A stretch of DNA of 64,000 nt from Ophioderma brevispina (GCA_023653785.1 JAMKCH010049164.1:1-64000); one strand, 5' to 3'; counted from the stretch's first letter, positions 1-13,500 are shown. The notes: generated by a model from the sequence alone, not told the origin. Numbers and translations are program-made.

Positions 1-3000
1 TGAGCCTTCTTGCAAATCATTCTGAACAACTTTATTTTTTTTGTATTGTAGCTAAAACATGTGTAGAAATTATGTAATGTTGTTTTTCCTTGTATTCTCA
101 ATTTATTTTTATATTTTCGAAATACAAACATATAATGTCCATGAAAACCTTGTTTATTATGTTATCCTTCATAAAACAGTTGCTAAGTTTGGTAAAACTT
201 CTACTAAGATATTCATTGTGCATCTTATTTCAAGGTAAACATAATGCGGCAGTTCGAAATAGTGTTTTCTTCAGCTCACAATGACTATTAAAAAGTATAA
301 GAAATGTTGAACTTTTTAAAAAATGTGACCTTTTTAAGGAAGTGTATTACTTTATCCACATTTCTCAGCAACCAAACAAGCTATTTAAATATTGATCAAG
401 AGTGGCATAGACACTAATTTTCCGACCACAGAAATTATATAAATTTTCAATCATATAAACTTTCAATCATATTTCATTATATAAACTTTCAAAAATGGTA
501 AAAAATGTTTACTACGTTTTTGTGTATTACGTTATTGTTTATTACGTTGAATGCGTTTATGTTTACATCATCAACTATCATTTGGCCATGGAATGATATG
601 GTATCAATTAATTGTATCTTTAGAATAAATTAGTAAAAGGTATTGTTTATTTTAAGGTCTAATTTTCAGGCAGAATTCCATACTCAAGGATAATGTAATA
701 AACTAAACAAAGTGGAGCATATTTCTTGAGTTCAATTAGCTACTCAAACTTAACTTTGTTACTTTTAGCTACTTAACTTTGTACAAATAAAAATTGTTCC
801 CAGCAACCTCTCTGATAATGTCATCAGTTGGCATATTTTGTTGATTTGAAATTTTGATAACGTAATAAACCCTTTGCTGTACAAAATGTTTGTGTGCATA
901 CTGTGCAGAAACGCAAGAAGTGTTGTTGACAATATTATTTTTCCCGTAATAGGTATTGAATACTGAAATGTTTGAAACATAAAACATACAGTTTTGAGAA
1001 AAAAAAAATTTTGGGTGTGTCTTACCTCCAAAATGCACCGTTTTCATGAAAATCGACCTCATACTCACTTACTCAGTCCATAGGGCTGTCTACTCATCGG
1101 TGTCACTTGCCAGTGCTTAGCCTTTATCTACACCCATCAAATGTGTGTCTTCAGCTTTGCTCAGTACAAACCCTCAGACACACAAGGACAGACATAGGAT
1201 TGCACAGCAGCATTATTATGTTGACATCATTTTGCTGTTTACTTTCATTTGACAGGAGTAGCACTACTTGAACACAAAGACTGTAATTACTGGACAATGT
1301 ATAAGTGCAATTGTGTGTGCACTCTTGCACGCCAAAACATAAACAACATGACTGACCTCCCATTCAATAGTTATCCCACTAATGGCAATATTGATTGGGG
1401 TGAGAAACTACTCCTTGACATCTTCCTTTGTTCTCATGTCAACAATAACACAGAAACTTCTAAATCGTGTGCACAATTTCCACTTTTTCTTGCGCCCTGA
1501 GCATTGGACAAAATTTTCTAGGAGGCTTAGGATTAGCAGTATTATGTCATGTGATTCTAGGTAAGTAGGGGATTACATGATTTATTGTATTTAGGAAGAC
1601 TGAGGATAGTAAACAAATGGCATCTGATCGGGTGTCTACACTGCTAATGGGGGAGATGTAACAGGGGTTGTCAATACACCCATCTGTATTAGTGGGTTAT
1701 ATCCACTAACACAGATTCGATCTGTGTAGCCTTTATCATCGGCTCCCTCGTTTGCAGTTACTCATTCGCGACACACAACATGCGAGTGCGACTCCAAAAT
1801 CTTAGTTCATCCACAGCCTGCCTAGTTCATCGGAGGTGAAAAACAAACGTGACATTTCCGCGTCACTCCCTGAACAAACTACGATTCGAGGCCGTTTGGC
1901 ATCCCTTTTGACCACTCTTTGGATTGTTTCTTAGCATGCAAGTGACACGAATAGGCATTTAAAATGTGCATGTTATTTCTTACAGTGAGCGGCTGCCATT
2001 ACAGTCTCCTGCGATGCATCAGGTAAACTAAAAAATGGCGCATTTTACGCCAGTTTACACGGCAACCTATGCAATTCCCACCGCAAAATGGCCTCCCTTT
2101 AACTTCCGTCGACTTCAGCGTAGAAGCCCTATGAAATCGCCTTGTGTGCATGATGATATTTCATCAGTCTCATGTAGTCAGTGTTGCCAAACCCACATTT
2201 AGTAGCCAATTGCGTACTTGGGAAGGATTACTGCGACGCCCAGTTTTTACCGTGATGCGCTCGTTTGGTCGTGTTGGAGTGATTGAACGTGCATGGCGTT
2301 CGTATCATTACTGAACATGTATTTTTTACCAGTCATTTACAAAATAAATGGTTCAACACTTTAGTTTGCTGCTATCCAACTATATATATATTACCCTTAC
2401 CTATGCCCCCCATTCTATGTGTGAGTATCAAAACAATAGAACGGGAGATAAGAAGAGTATACAGTTGGTTAGCATCAAAACAAAGTGTTAATCCCGTCCG
2501 TAAGGACAAAAGGGAGATTTCTTTTGGGGGAATCGGTAGCAAAAGAGGGGGTTTAGTAGTTTGTGGAAAGAAGGTTAGGATGTATTCTTAACTCAAAAAA
2601 ACACCCATAATCAAACATAACAAAAAAATTTGTCCTTTGAATCGTAAAGTTGCCTCTAATGCCAGATTTGTTGTTTAGTGAAACTCAGCACTTTGCTATA
2701 CAAGTTAAAAGGTCAAGGGTCAAGAGTTTTGACAAAATCATAGCCCCTGAATACTTCAGTCGCAGCGAGCGATCAGTGCACACAATCCCGGATTTTGACC
2801 CACCCAAGAAATAAGTGTGTACGCACATCACACGCAGAAATCGCTACCAGACTGGCAGTTGATGTACCTTATACATTCTCACATGTTGACCCCTGTTTGA
2901 CCTAAAAACAGTTAAACCACCAGGTTGAGTGTGGTTTCTGTCGCTCAATGCAGTGCTCCGAATAGGCTCAGATGGATTTGGAGACCGAAATTAATGAAAA

Positions 3001-4347
3001 AATATCACTGTAACAATGTTTTCAAGGACGTCAACAAGTATTTCACAGTGATGTAAACCTTTGAAGATATTTTCAGGCAAAAGTGACTAGAGCCTGCAAG
3101 TAATAGCCTGATTAGAGGTACTTGAAATGCCATCTCTTATTTGTGAAGCAAAACTGATATATCCGTCGCAGGACCTGAGATACCGACCAGTGACTAGTGA
3201 ATCGACATTATGTTGGAGAGATGGAATCTCAGGTGTGCTAGCAGGACTAGCCCAATCCCATGTTGTCCAAAATGGGAATCCGGCACAGTTGGCATCAATG
3301 GGAAATTGGACCAAATCAGTTCGAAAGGGATACGTTTTTGTGGTAATTGCAAGTCAACTGATTACTAATGGACACAAGATCACTAAACAGAAATTTGTGT
3401 GGGTTAATTTTTCGCAATAAGAATTTAACCGTTTGAAAATTGAAAATAACACGAGAAAATGTTTTCAACATTATTGAAAGTAAGCATTGTGACGGTCATT
3501 CGCAGATTAGGCACATGACCGGGCCTTGTTGTTTACATTCGCAACAATTTTGTTCTGTAAAAAAAGACACTAATGCACTAAGGTTTCAAACTAAAAAGGA
3601 AAAACTGCACAGTTTTAATAAATTTATTTAAAAAAATCCTCAATGGTGTATCGAATATCAATTGAGAAACCGATCTCACCTTTCAAGCATGGGGAATCAA
3701 CGAAAATGTCCACATTTTATAACAGTCCCAGCTTAGTACGTGATCAGTATCATGTTTGTCAATTCATTGTCTATTACTATCATAAAATCAAATTTTGTTT
3801 TTTTGACTGCCGGGCTGGGGTGCTCTTCTGCGAACGCACTGGTGTCTGAAAGAAGGCAATTGAATTGAGGTGAGTAGGAAGCAAAGAAATCATCTGCCAA
3901 AGTATAAAAAAAATTTTTTTTTTTTCTAGTATTATCTTGCCTGTGGAAGATGATGATATTCTTGGTAATCATGTCGTAGTTGTAATAAGTCTTTGCACTG
4001 AACAGAGACATTGTGACACCAAGTAAGGGTTTTTATTAAAAAGATCATGTTGTGGTGTATGGTCCACAAAGTGATAAAGAAAAGAAGAGCATTAAGCTTG
4101 GGATTGAGAGTTAAGTCCCGGTTATAAATCTTTCTACATGACGTGTTTTGAAAAAAAAACAGGGACATGTTGCCAATTTAAAAAAATTAAAATTGTAATT
4201 ACAGTGTTGAGGTTTAAAAAATAATACCAAATTTAGTTGGATCCATATGCTTTTATAGATAAATAATTCACTATAAATAATTTTCCGATGGATGCAAACT
4301 GGTATCATTACCATTTGTAAAGCCTATTGTATGTACTTTAATGCAAT
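1..4347. other. AT-rich non-coding region
   Basis: No convincing coding exon was found on either strand. Open frames are short, compositionally random and lack splice context. Around 1,740-2,290 CpG is less depleted than in the flanks, and motifs such as AAAATGGC recur, so this could be promoter-like. I looked here for the missing first PPP1R8 exons (the conserved tryptophan- and proline-rich N-terminus) and did not find them. Confidence 0.5.
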
Positions 4348-4644
4348 ATGAAAATATTTGAAACTAAGTACTTACTTAGCCAAAATATACTCTTTTGTTC
4401 CCAATGTGGGACTCTTTTGCCCGTGTCCCACACTGATGAAATGACCCATATACAGTATGTTTTAGAGATAAAGACTAATTCACTACTTTTCGGTCTTTGT
4501 TTTTTAACCTGGCTTTTGAAGAAAGTGGACGATGTGAGTTGTTACATTCACTACGGCTGTAAATGGAATCCAAAATTGCAAGAGCCTGTGATGAAAACTT
4601 ATTTTATAAAGCGTGCAAGGAGAGTTTTGAGGCAAACCATATAA
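4348..4644 (+). pseudogene. weak candidate: RPA12-like zinc-ribbon fragment
   Basis: This 98-residue open frame contains FCSQCGTLLPV, which resembles the first knuckle of the N-terminal zinc ribbon of RNA polymerase I subunit A12 (POLR1H/ZNRD1). Later in the frame is a DVSCYIHYGCKWN segment, where the family has a second Cys-x2-Cys knuckle; here the cysteines are five residues apart. The two parts are separated by about 40 hydrophobic residues absent from the family, which could be a retained intron or degeneration. The C-terminal ribbon, the most conserved part of A12, was not found nearby. If the resemblance is real this is a decayed fragment; chance similarity is quite possible. Confidence 0.22.
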
Positions 4645-5470
4645 GGAGTCTTACATGTATGTAGTGATTTAATGTAGATTAGACACTAAATGAGATTTCT
4701 TACCGTGCATTTGCTTATCGAAATGATTTTACATTTGCTATATTTAATATTAAAACAAGGCTGAATTTAATAAATTTGTCCCCAAAGAAATTGAGAAATT
4801 AGAAATTAACAAAATTTGTCCCACAAGAAATTAATTCTCCGCATAATCCTTTCAGGTGGGTGATATTTTTAATGGGAAAAAGGTTTACAACAGCACAAAA
4901 AATCGGGTTTTCATTTTTTCTAGGACACTGATACAGGAAATCTCTTTTGCATCTTGAAGTCCTCATAGTTTAACTTTTATAAAGGTCATTTGACACTGTC
5001 TAAAAATGTAAGAACTCATTCTCAAAATTCATCACCATTTAGAATAATAGAACATATGAAAGGCTAATAAAAAATATATCACTACTGAACCGAGCAAACC
5101 AGTTCATAGTTTTGGGAGCTGGAACACTATTACACAAGACAAAATTGAGTTGTAGATTAATAAATAATACCTTTCAAAATAAAGCTCAGTAATGCTCATT
5201 AAAGACTGGGTTTGTGCTTATGCCCATAAAAAGTTGCAAGAAAAAAACCTGTGTAGAGGCAAATTACTCAAAAGCATAAAACAGCACAATGTACCACCAG
5301 GGGAGTGGATGAGACAGTATAACCACACACCCCCTATCAACAAGTAATTCGTAATAATGATCTCAATGATCTCAATCTTATTTAGGTAGGTGATGTTGAG
5401 AAATTACACTATGGAAAAAAAAAAACACAGGCGAGGTTTTGTGTGCGTACGTGCAGGCGAAATCACAAAG
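4645..5470. other. non-coding, nothing recognised
   Basis: AT-rich sequence with no exon-like segment, no clear repeat ends and no RNA gene that I can support. Confidence 0.45.
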
Positions 5471-5474
5471 TCTA

Positions 5475-5655
5475 TTGCTGAGGGGAAAATACTTAACTAA
5501 TGATGCAAATATACTTAGTGAACTTTCTCCGAAAGATGCAGAATATCTCGAAATAATGATAATCAAATTTACCACCGTAAGTATGACATACCGCCAATCC
5601 CCACCATCAGTACCGCACCATTGCCCAAACACTACCCTAACTCATCCTCTGTTGA
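5475..5655 (+). repeat. left inverted repeat of the 8-kb candidate element
   Basis: Contains GGGGAAAATACTTAACTAAT followed by a block ending near CACTACCCTAACTCATCCTC. The same blocks appear in reverse complement and in matching order at 13,128-13,185 and 13,260-13,500. Identity is roughly 80% by eye with small indels. Confidence 0.7.
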
Positions 5656-6599
5656 TCTCGGGAAGTCAAAAAAAATAGGTCATTGCTTAAATTTATTCTT
5701 CTCTTTGACGGGTTTCTATGCCGTATGCTATCACTGTTAGTTTAGCAATTGTATCTCCAATGAAAATTCTTTCTACTACTAGCGTTTGGATGTCCTTGGG
5801 GACCATTTATTTATTAATTTCTAGGCTTTAAAGCCGCCCTAATCAGTAATAGTTTATCTTGTAATCGTCGGCCGATTGGCGGCCTTGTTGTTTAGCTATA
5901 CATTAGTCAAACGGAGACTAAGTTAAGTATAGACGTTCTTCTTGATTTCTATTTACAGGTTTATCAAATACCACATATACAGCGTAGCTTACTTTATTCA
6001 CCCAAGCCTTTTATTGTTATTTAGACCGATCCATTTATCCTTTGTGCTCGTATCGGTTGATTTAGTTAACAGGCATAATGGCCTGTCAGATTCCCAGGCT
6101 TAATTATTCAAACTCGTCCCCCGCGTATATCTCTAGAGGTCCTCACGAGGGGAAATCTAAAAGGTCAGACGTGACTCTGTCAGCATAGGGTTGTGTTCAG
6201 TAGTTAATGATAAAGATCCGCCGCCATTGCGCCTGATTATGGTGAGCTCTATACATAAAGCACCGAGCAAAGAGAAATTCTAGTCCTAGTAATAAGCTCG
6301 TCAAGATCCGCAGAGGCACGAGTAGCATACTAAAAGCGGACTGGGCACCCAAAGAGTCCGAAATCTTTCGAATACAAGGACAACGAGTTTGTCCGTGTGA
6401 TAAAATCGAAAGCCAAAGAAAGCCTTCGTGCCGGCGGTCGTTCCACGATGGTTCGAACCCTAAGGCACTGTTAATAAACCGATTGACCGAGTGAAACAAT
6501 AACAATGGCCCTTGGTGTCGGATGGGTGGTCTGACTATCGGACATACCAAACAAGATAATGATATCAGAGAACGAAACAAGCATTGTTAACACTAACGA

Positions 6600-6935
6600 A
6601 GTCTCTGTACCAGATATCCTTCTAATTACAAATCCGATAATTACCGAACACCACCTCTCTAACGAGTTTATTTCTTGACAAATCCGATAATTCACCCCCG
6701 CTCTCTAAAGGTGTAGTTCTCGATCAAATCCCGATCATTACAGACACAAAGCCTCTCTTACGAGTTTTTTTCCTATTTCCTCGAACAAATCCATTTCACC
6801 GAGCACAACCTCTCTACGGTTTATTTCTCGGACAAACCGATAATTTAACCGAACACACTTCTCTAAACGATTCTTTTCTCGATCACTTCCCATATTACCA
6901 AACACAACTTCTCTAAACGCGCTCTGTTTCTCCAT
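6600..6935 (+). repeat. ~50-bp minisatellite, about six units
   Basis: Diverged tandem copies of a unit of about 50 bp, each with CCGATAATTACC, then ACCTCTCTAACG, then TTTATTTCTCG. Units begin near 6,630, 6,679, 6,730, 6,785, 6,832 and 6,882. The array lies inside the candidate DIRS-like element and may be part of its 5' region. Confidence 0.6.
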
Positions 6936-9900
6936 TAAGATATTTCGGTCCGCGGCGGCCGAGGCCGTATCGGTATCTCAATCGGGCAAGTCACTATGAG
7001 GCCTGTGTAAACTCTCAGCAACAGGTTCATAAGCTGTCCATTCACAAGGTTTTAGAAACTACAACCACCCCGGTTGTTGGATATGATATATGGTACCCAA
7101 AGCACATCAAGGGTCAGTTTCTTTCAGTGCTTATGTACAGAACCCGCTGAACTGTTTCCTTGGTGCATGAGCAATATTGGACTCATAGTGATTTATCCGG
7201 TCGGTTCATTAACCCCGCTACCAGATCCATACCGATCGATTTTACCTCTATTATTGGACGCTCACTAGTACCTCGTACAATAGCGCGACCTTCGCTTTTT
7301 CTAAGAGGCGTTCCGGCGGCACCCTTTGCTTTTCAAAACCCTATTGTTTATTCGCTGAACACCTTTCGTCGTTCGTCCTACTCATGGAAATCCTTTCATT
7401 TCTGGCCTGGTAATAGTTTCTTTCAACAGCCTCAGCATCCTCAGTTGTATTTGTTTAACCATTTTCTGTACTTGTCTATATATGTTGGATGCACCATCGG
7501 GTAGATGAGTGCCACTTGTTACCCAAAAGTGGAGTTTCCAATAAAAACTAACTTGTTCGTGAATTCAAACTAGCTCACAGCAGGTGACGTCGCAGCCGGT
7601 TGCTACTCGTCTTAGTTCGGGTTCCTCATCTTCTCATCCTTTGTCCTGTCCCCCCTCTCACACTTTCGGTGTTCAATATTCTCGGATTCCTAGGTGATGC
7701 TGTTGTTCCCATCTTGCAATCCGCACGCTGCCTGCGGGTCTTGAGTATATTCGCGATTCTTCGGAGGAAAGCCCTCTTCTCTATGGCACTCTTGCTGCTG
7801 AGTCATCCTCTAAAATGACCGATGCCAAAGTACAATGTGCGGTACTGAACGGCAATAATTTTAGGGGTCAGGCTAGAAAGTCTAAGTTTACCCGTTTACC
7901 TTCGTTTCATCACTCGTTTCTAATTTAATGATATATCCATTTTTATTTGTACTGCAATATCCATGCTTGCATTTCATTGTTTGATGTGATATGAGATGAG
8001 TAAAATGATTTTTGAAGGATTGTAATGAAAAAGTCACACCCTCACCCCTCCTTCGCGTTCTCAGCCTTTACAACCCACGATATTCTTCGAGTTTCCAGAA
8101 GGGGCTTTATCCACTTTTTTGCAGCCTCCTTCCTTAGACTCGGATGTTGCGGAATTTCAACTCTAGGTTTCAACCAGGAACAGACGGAATTTTTGCCTCA
8201 CTTCGAGAGTGAGTTGTTCAAATTAGACTTTTGCTGACCCTGTCCCGTACCGATATCCGTTTCAGCTGCTATTCCTGAATCTCTTTATATTCCCTCTCCC
8301 CCCTTCAGGACCAATTCTCTCCTTGAGGAATTGGAGAGCTATCGCTCCGGATAGCGATTCAGCCACAGCGCGTTAGCGGCTGATTTACAGAGCTTACATT
8401 TGATGCAGTCTATGGCTAGTGGTCCCACGCTACGGGCCTCAAAGGGGAAATTTGCAGACAATCTTCAATCCGCACTATTCCAAAATGGATTATAATAGTG
8501 AGTCCGTTGTTACTGAGGAATTTTCCTCGTCTCTTAGAAGGCGTGGCTAAGAAAGTGCTGATAATAGAATGTCGGTCCAAAAATATCAAGCCTTCGGCCC
8601 TCCTTTGTCGTAAAGGGGGGGGGAGGTAAAAAGAATCCGCCGTGCTTAGTCCTTGGCCCTCCATAGTTTTTCGGCACGGTCGTCAGTACCACTTCGGTGT
8701 CGGTCAGATTCGGCCTACAACACCGGGGCTAACAAACTAATGCACTTTTCTTCTGGCAGCTGTAGGCCTACGAAAAAGTTGTACCCGATCAAAAAAAAAA
8801 ACAAAAAAACCAAGAACTGGGAGCCGGGTTTTTTTCGGCCATCTTCTTAGATATCAATCTAATCTCTCTATGCATATATTGAACCCAAACGATTTCGCAT
8901 GGAAGCCTTAGCCACGGTTCTCACAATCCCCGATCAAACACTGTTTGGTAGTATTGCAAGCGAGTCCTGGGAAGCCAGAAATCCCTCGGAAGCTTCGAAT
9001 CGAATTGCCTTCGATCCGGGTACTGGATTTGCCATCTCGTACTCTCGAATTTCCGGAAATCGCTATAACAGCACGTGTAAATTTTACTGACGTGTTCCCT
9101 ATGTTGTTTATGAATACACATTGCAAGGAGTCGGTGTTACTCATCTATAATCACCATAGTTATAGTTCACTCTTGCCATCCTCTAATTCCCCTCAGATAA
9201 GCCGTATTATGGATTAATCTCACCTTTAAGCCTGGGTATTTTAATTGTTTTGTTTTAGAGAAACAAAATATGGTTTTTACAACATCTCACGCCACGTGCG
9301 TTGGAAACATGTCGGTGCTTACGGGTACGCTGTAGTGAAGGCCACACACTCGCTCTTCAGATTGAACTTCACAAAATAAAAAGCTTGATGACAACTCACT
9401 GATCAGGCAATTAATCGCCCTGATTATGTTTAATTTAATCGGTCCACAATCAGTAAATATATCATTGAAATAATTCTTCTTAGCACAGACTCTTTGAATT
9501 CGTTAACGTTTTTACATTTGGCACATAATATGAAAGCTCATTATGATATCGCAGACATTTCGGAATCCAGCTCCACTTACGGATCGAACCAATTGCAATT
9601 TGAGACTAGTTAAAGCGTAAACCTGCAGCTGTGAAAATTCGGCTTGACGCTTTTGACACAACGCTACGAAACATGACGGTTTTTCGTTTGGTAAATATCT
9701 GATCGTGTATGATAACAGGAGCCCACATTCGTACTAAAATCTAACGAGTTGTGCATTGTGGGAAGTGACAGGAAAGAAATTGTTAGTCAGTTGACGTAAA
9801 AATCACAGCGCCAGTTCATGTGTTAGAAAATTTTGCCCCATAGGGTGGTACAGTCGCATAAGACGAGTTCTCGGTTACGACCGCCATTTTTTCTGGGGCA

Positions 9901-12300
9901 TCTGCGCACGGAAATGTTTTTCAGCCTGTGATAATTACATTTGCCGATTGGTTGAACTGTATTTTATTCTAAATTTATCGGCGATGATTTTTTTATGATT
10001 GGCTAACGTGATACGGCTGCAGTTTATGAATGGAAATCCCTCATTTTAGTACAATTCACCCGAGGTTTTCCCTACAAGTTAGTTTATGTAGGCACATAAA
10101 AACCAAATGAGAATTCTTTAATTGGTTTGGGCAGCAAAATTTACATTTGGATTTCAAAATGGAGGGTTTCCGAAATTTTTTGTGTCAAGTGATTTCTTTC
10201 TTGCAATTTAATTTGCCACTTGTCTTGTAAAAACCAGTTGATCATAGTTAACCCACTGAGTTTCATAACTGGTATTAGTCAGGTGGAAGTTTAGTTAGGC
10301 ACCAGCCTGACGGATGGAAATGTAGTACAGACTTTTTTTCTCTTGATAGATTTTATTTCATTAGGAGACCGAAGCCAATACTTTTTGGAGGTGTGCAAAT
10401 TGGTTACCCGTCCATTGTTAAAATCCAATATGCGCCACATGTGCAAAATCACTAATATCCCTTAAGAGTATTTCAGATAGAGACAAATAGTTCTCTCGTA
10501 CTCCGGTGTTTAAACACGAGAAAGTGTTGGTACTGTAATTTCATCATTACACTTGCCACAAAATCCAATATGGCTACTCAAAAGTCAAATATTCTCCTCG
10601 GATCATTAAACATGAACTCTTAACACCTCCATTATAGCTATTTACGCTACTTGAAAACATGCTGAACACCTAAATATGTTCTGAAGTGTTCAAAATCTGT
10701 TAGACAATTGTCACACTCTTCAAGTGTTACTTTAAAACAACCTCTAAATTCATTTCCAAACGTCATCCGGACACGTCACGTGTTCGGCACATTTTGCAGG
10801 TTAGAGGCTTATTTCCAGTGTCGATATGCACGGTTTAAGCTTTACACTTATGATATTACATGTATTTTGATCACTAGAAACCCTTTTTTTTGGCCTTTCT
10901 CGTAATGACATTTTCAAAAATGCAAGATATCAAGCCAGATACAGAGCGCCTTAAAAATAGAACACCTACATTTAGTGTATTAATATTGTTACTCCAGCTA
11001 ATTATTATTATAAAGGTGTAAATAAGGTATGGGAATATTATTTGTACCATTTGAATTCTTATCTGGATTTCTGTTTCTTTAAACATGCAAAAATGTTAGA
11101 TGGTGGGCCAATGGTGGCTGGCCTTTTTTTACCTTCTTTAAAACTAATAAACTCCGAAGATCTGATTGTATTGAGTTAAAACAAAAACAAAAACAACCCA
11201 ATGAAGTATTAAAGTTTAAATTAAAGTGTAAGATGGTATGTCTTTTGAGCATTAATAACTCCGTAATCTGGTAGATTTGTTTTGACAACATCTTAAAATT
11301 TCAAAATACGGCCAGTTACAATTATGACTGATATGACAATTCGTAGGTTGTAAAGAATCTTCAAAGGCAAGCCATATTGGCTGCCATCTTGATTGGTAAG
11401 CTTGTTAACACACTTGAAATGTCAGATATGAGTTCCTAACAGGGTATGAGCGCATATTATGCACCTTCTATCACCAGACTTGATGGTTATGGTCACTTGA
11501 ATGATTTCAGGCATATTGGGTTTTAGGGTGACCAATATGGATTTGATGGTACGTTGTGATCAATCACGTCAATAACCGGTTCAAAAGATTCCTCCTGCTT
11601 TAAACCTGGTTAGTGCTAAAATTAGGCCATTTAGAATGATTGAGAGATTGGATAGCGGCCATATTGGATTTCTAGAAAATGGCACTGCAAAACAATTTTG
11701 CACACCCTCCAGAAATTCTAGCTTAGGTCATCATTGACAAAACAATCAATCAATTTAGAAAAAGTCTGTACTCCATTTCCACCCTGTGCCCACAATTCTT
11801 CTGACTATATGTCAACATGTCCCGCTTCTTTTCCCAGTTAAGTTTTTCGAAACATAACAAAATTTCTAGTCCCAGGGTACCCTCTCGAAAAATAGTTTCC
11901 GGGTACCTACTGCCGGGCCTCATCCATAGACCTTAGGACACTTACCAGGCTTACACGTTCCCATTCCTCATTCCCACCACAAATGGTTGGGTTCAAGATA
12001 ACATCAAGAAGCGTATTCCTGCCATGCCCTGCCATTCAGACTGTCAACGGCTCCCAAGTTTTCACCAGAATGGCAACTTCGTTTGACTAACCAGCGCTCG
12101 GAGTCTCACTTTAGCAATCGTCCATACGAATTTGTACTTGGAATCCGTAGCTCGCTTAGGTTTCATAGTAACAAAAGCAAGTCTCTAGCGAATAATAATG
12201 CTTCTCCACCTTATGATAGAAGGTATTAATAATTCTAGGCCTCCTGTGAGGAAAATTGGGCCTCCTGGGATTTTTTGCCTTTTCTGTGCTAGAGACTTTT
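6936..12300. other. interior of candidate element, no intact gene
   Basis: Between 7.1 and 8.9 kb are medium-length open frames in shifting phases (for example 7,160-7,504 and 8,025-8,237) with no domain I recognise. They could be decayed structural protein of the surrounding element. From 9.2 to 12.2 kb the sequence is AT-rich, repetitive (several segments with a CCAATATGG core) and non-coding. Confidence 0.4.
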
Positions 12301-12305
12301 GAACA

Positions 12306-12945
12306 ATGCACCCCTTTCAACCCCTGCATTCAGCTTCCGTGCGTCTCCCCTGTGAAAGACTCTTTCTCTTAGCGATCGCTTCAAGTCGTCGCTGTTCTGA
12401 CCGTACATGCCCATTGCCTGAGGGAATAGGAATTTTCGTTCTCCTCACAATTTGGCCAAATGTGAGGAAGTTCTTTAAAAGCATCCCAGTTTCTTCCATC
12501 TTTGTAGACTCTATCAGGTCCTAAAAGATTAAGTTGTCCGGTGAGGGCGCTCACACGTGGTACGTTAGTAAACAGTACTGCTCGCGCAAATTCTGAACAA
12601 CCTTTTATCACCTATCTAAGCCATATACCATCCAGCAGATAAATTAACTGGCTAAGGCCTGAAATAGTAGAAAGGATTATGAGAGCTAAGCCGTTGGTGA
12701 TCAGGGTAGGCCTTCAGCTCACTAAACCCGCCAAGGTTTGCCACTTTTTTTTTTCAAAATTTTTGGGCGTTATTCTATAATGAGCTCCCTATCCAGGATA
12801 TTGTAAATTATGTTAGTACCTGGAATCCGACCAGTGTTCATAAAACACATACTTGCAGACATGATTCAGGATCTCTGCTCTTTCGAGATTTGCTACTGCC
12901 GCTCTCTACTCCGGACTTGTATGGGCAAGTGTTAGAGATTGAGAA
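12306..12945 (+). pseudogene. tyrosine recombinase-like fragment (DIRS type)
   Basis: Residues RLFLLAIASSRRCSD at about 12,350-12,400 resemble the conserved box around the first catalytic arginine in DIRS/Ngaro recombinases (pattern FLLALAS-x-RxSE). About 450 bp downstream, in another frame, IVNYVSTWNPTSVHK (about 12,800-12,845) resembles the C-terminal segment carrying the catalytic tyrosine, though the tyrosine itself is not evident. At least one frameshift separates the parts. The protein would cut and join the circular DNA intermediate during integration; here it is inactive. Similarity is judged by eye. Confidence 0.4.
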
Positions 12946-13127
12946 GGTGTAGTTTGTGTTATTTTGGGACATTAGCTATTAGGATTTGATTATGTGGTTA
13001 TCAGTCCTAAGTGGAATATTCTTGGCTGGTCCGCTTATGTCAGGGGCGTTATGGACATACCCCCCCCGCTTTCAGTACCATTGTTTCTCACCTCCTCCTC
13101 GGTCGGGGTGGCTTATCAGCGTCTGCT

Positions 13128-13500
13128 GCACTAAGTATATTTGGCATCATTAGGTAAGTATTTTCCCCCTCCGCAATAGACATTTAATGCCTATTGCAAA
13201 GATGTCTAGGAAGGAGGGGGGAAAATACGTACCTAATGTGAATTCCCCGACCCTCCCCTCCCCCTTGTAGCAAACGATTTTGTTCTCATGTTTGCGTTCG
13301 GGAGAAAAGAGGATGAGTTAGGGTAGTGTTGGGCAACGTGTGGTACTGTTGGTAGGGATGGGCGGAGGTATGTCATACTACCGGTGGGGTAAATTTATAT
13401 ATAAATTACTTTCGGAGATATTCGGAATCTTTCGGAAGAAGGAGAGAGTGCACTAAGTATATTTGCATCATTAGGTAAGTATTTCCCCCCTCCTTATAGA
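13128..13500 (-). repeat. right inverted repeat with internal palindrome
   Basis: TGCACTAAGTATATTTG followed by CATCATTAGGTAAG occurs twice in direct orientation, near 13,128 and 13,449. Between them lies the reverse complement of 5,520-5,655. The segment 13,148-13,238 folds on itself: CATTAGGTAAGTATTTTCCC at one end pairs with GGGAAAATACGTACCTAATG at the other. Repeated ends plus a palindrome are what a DIRS internal complementary region would look like. Confidence 0.65.

Larger units (their letters stand above)
5475..13500 (+). mobile_element. candidate decayed DIRS-like element bounded by inverted repeats
   Basis: The segment 5,475-5,655 is the imperfect reverse complement of 13,128-13,500, so about 8 kb is bounded by inverted repeats. 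Near the right end (12.3-12.95 kb) is a frame resembling the tyrosine recombinase of DIRS-type retrotransposons. Next to it a C-rich stretch contains a near-perfect palindrome and a second copy of the terminal sequence. Inverted termini, a tyrosine recombinase and an internal complementary region are the DIRS hallmarks. I could not find a convincing reverse transcriptase between 9 and 12 kb, so the element is deleted, invaded by other repeats, or the interpretation is wrong. Many small frame breaks are present. Confidence 0.4.

Noticed and set aside
6197..6580. 127-residue minus-strand frame with a GGTTCGAACC box suggesting a tRNA
   Set aside because: Only a B-box-like match is present. No A box at the right distance and no cloverleaf could be drawn.
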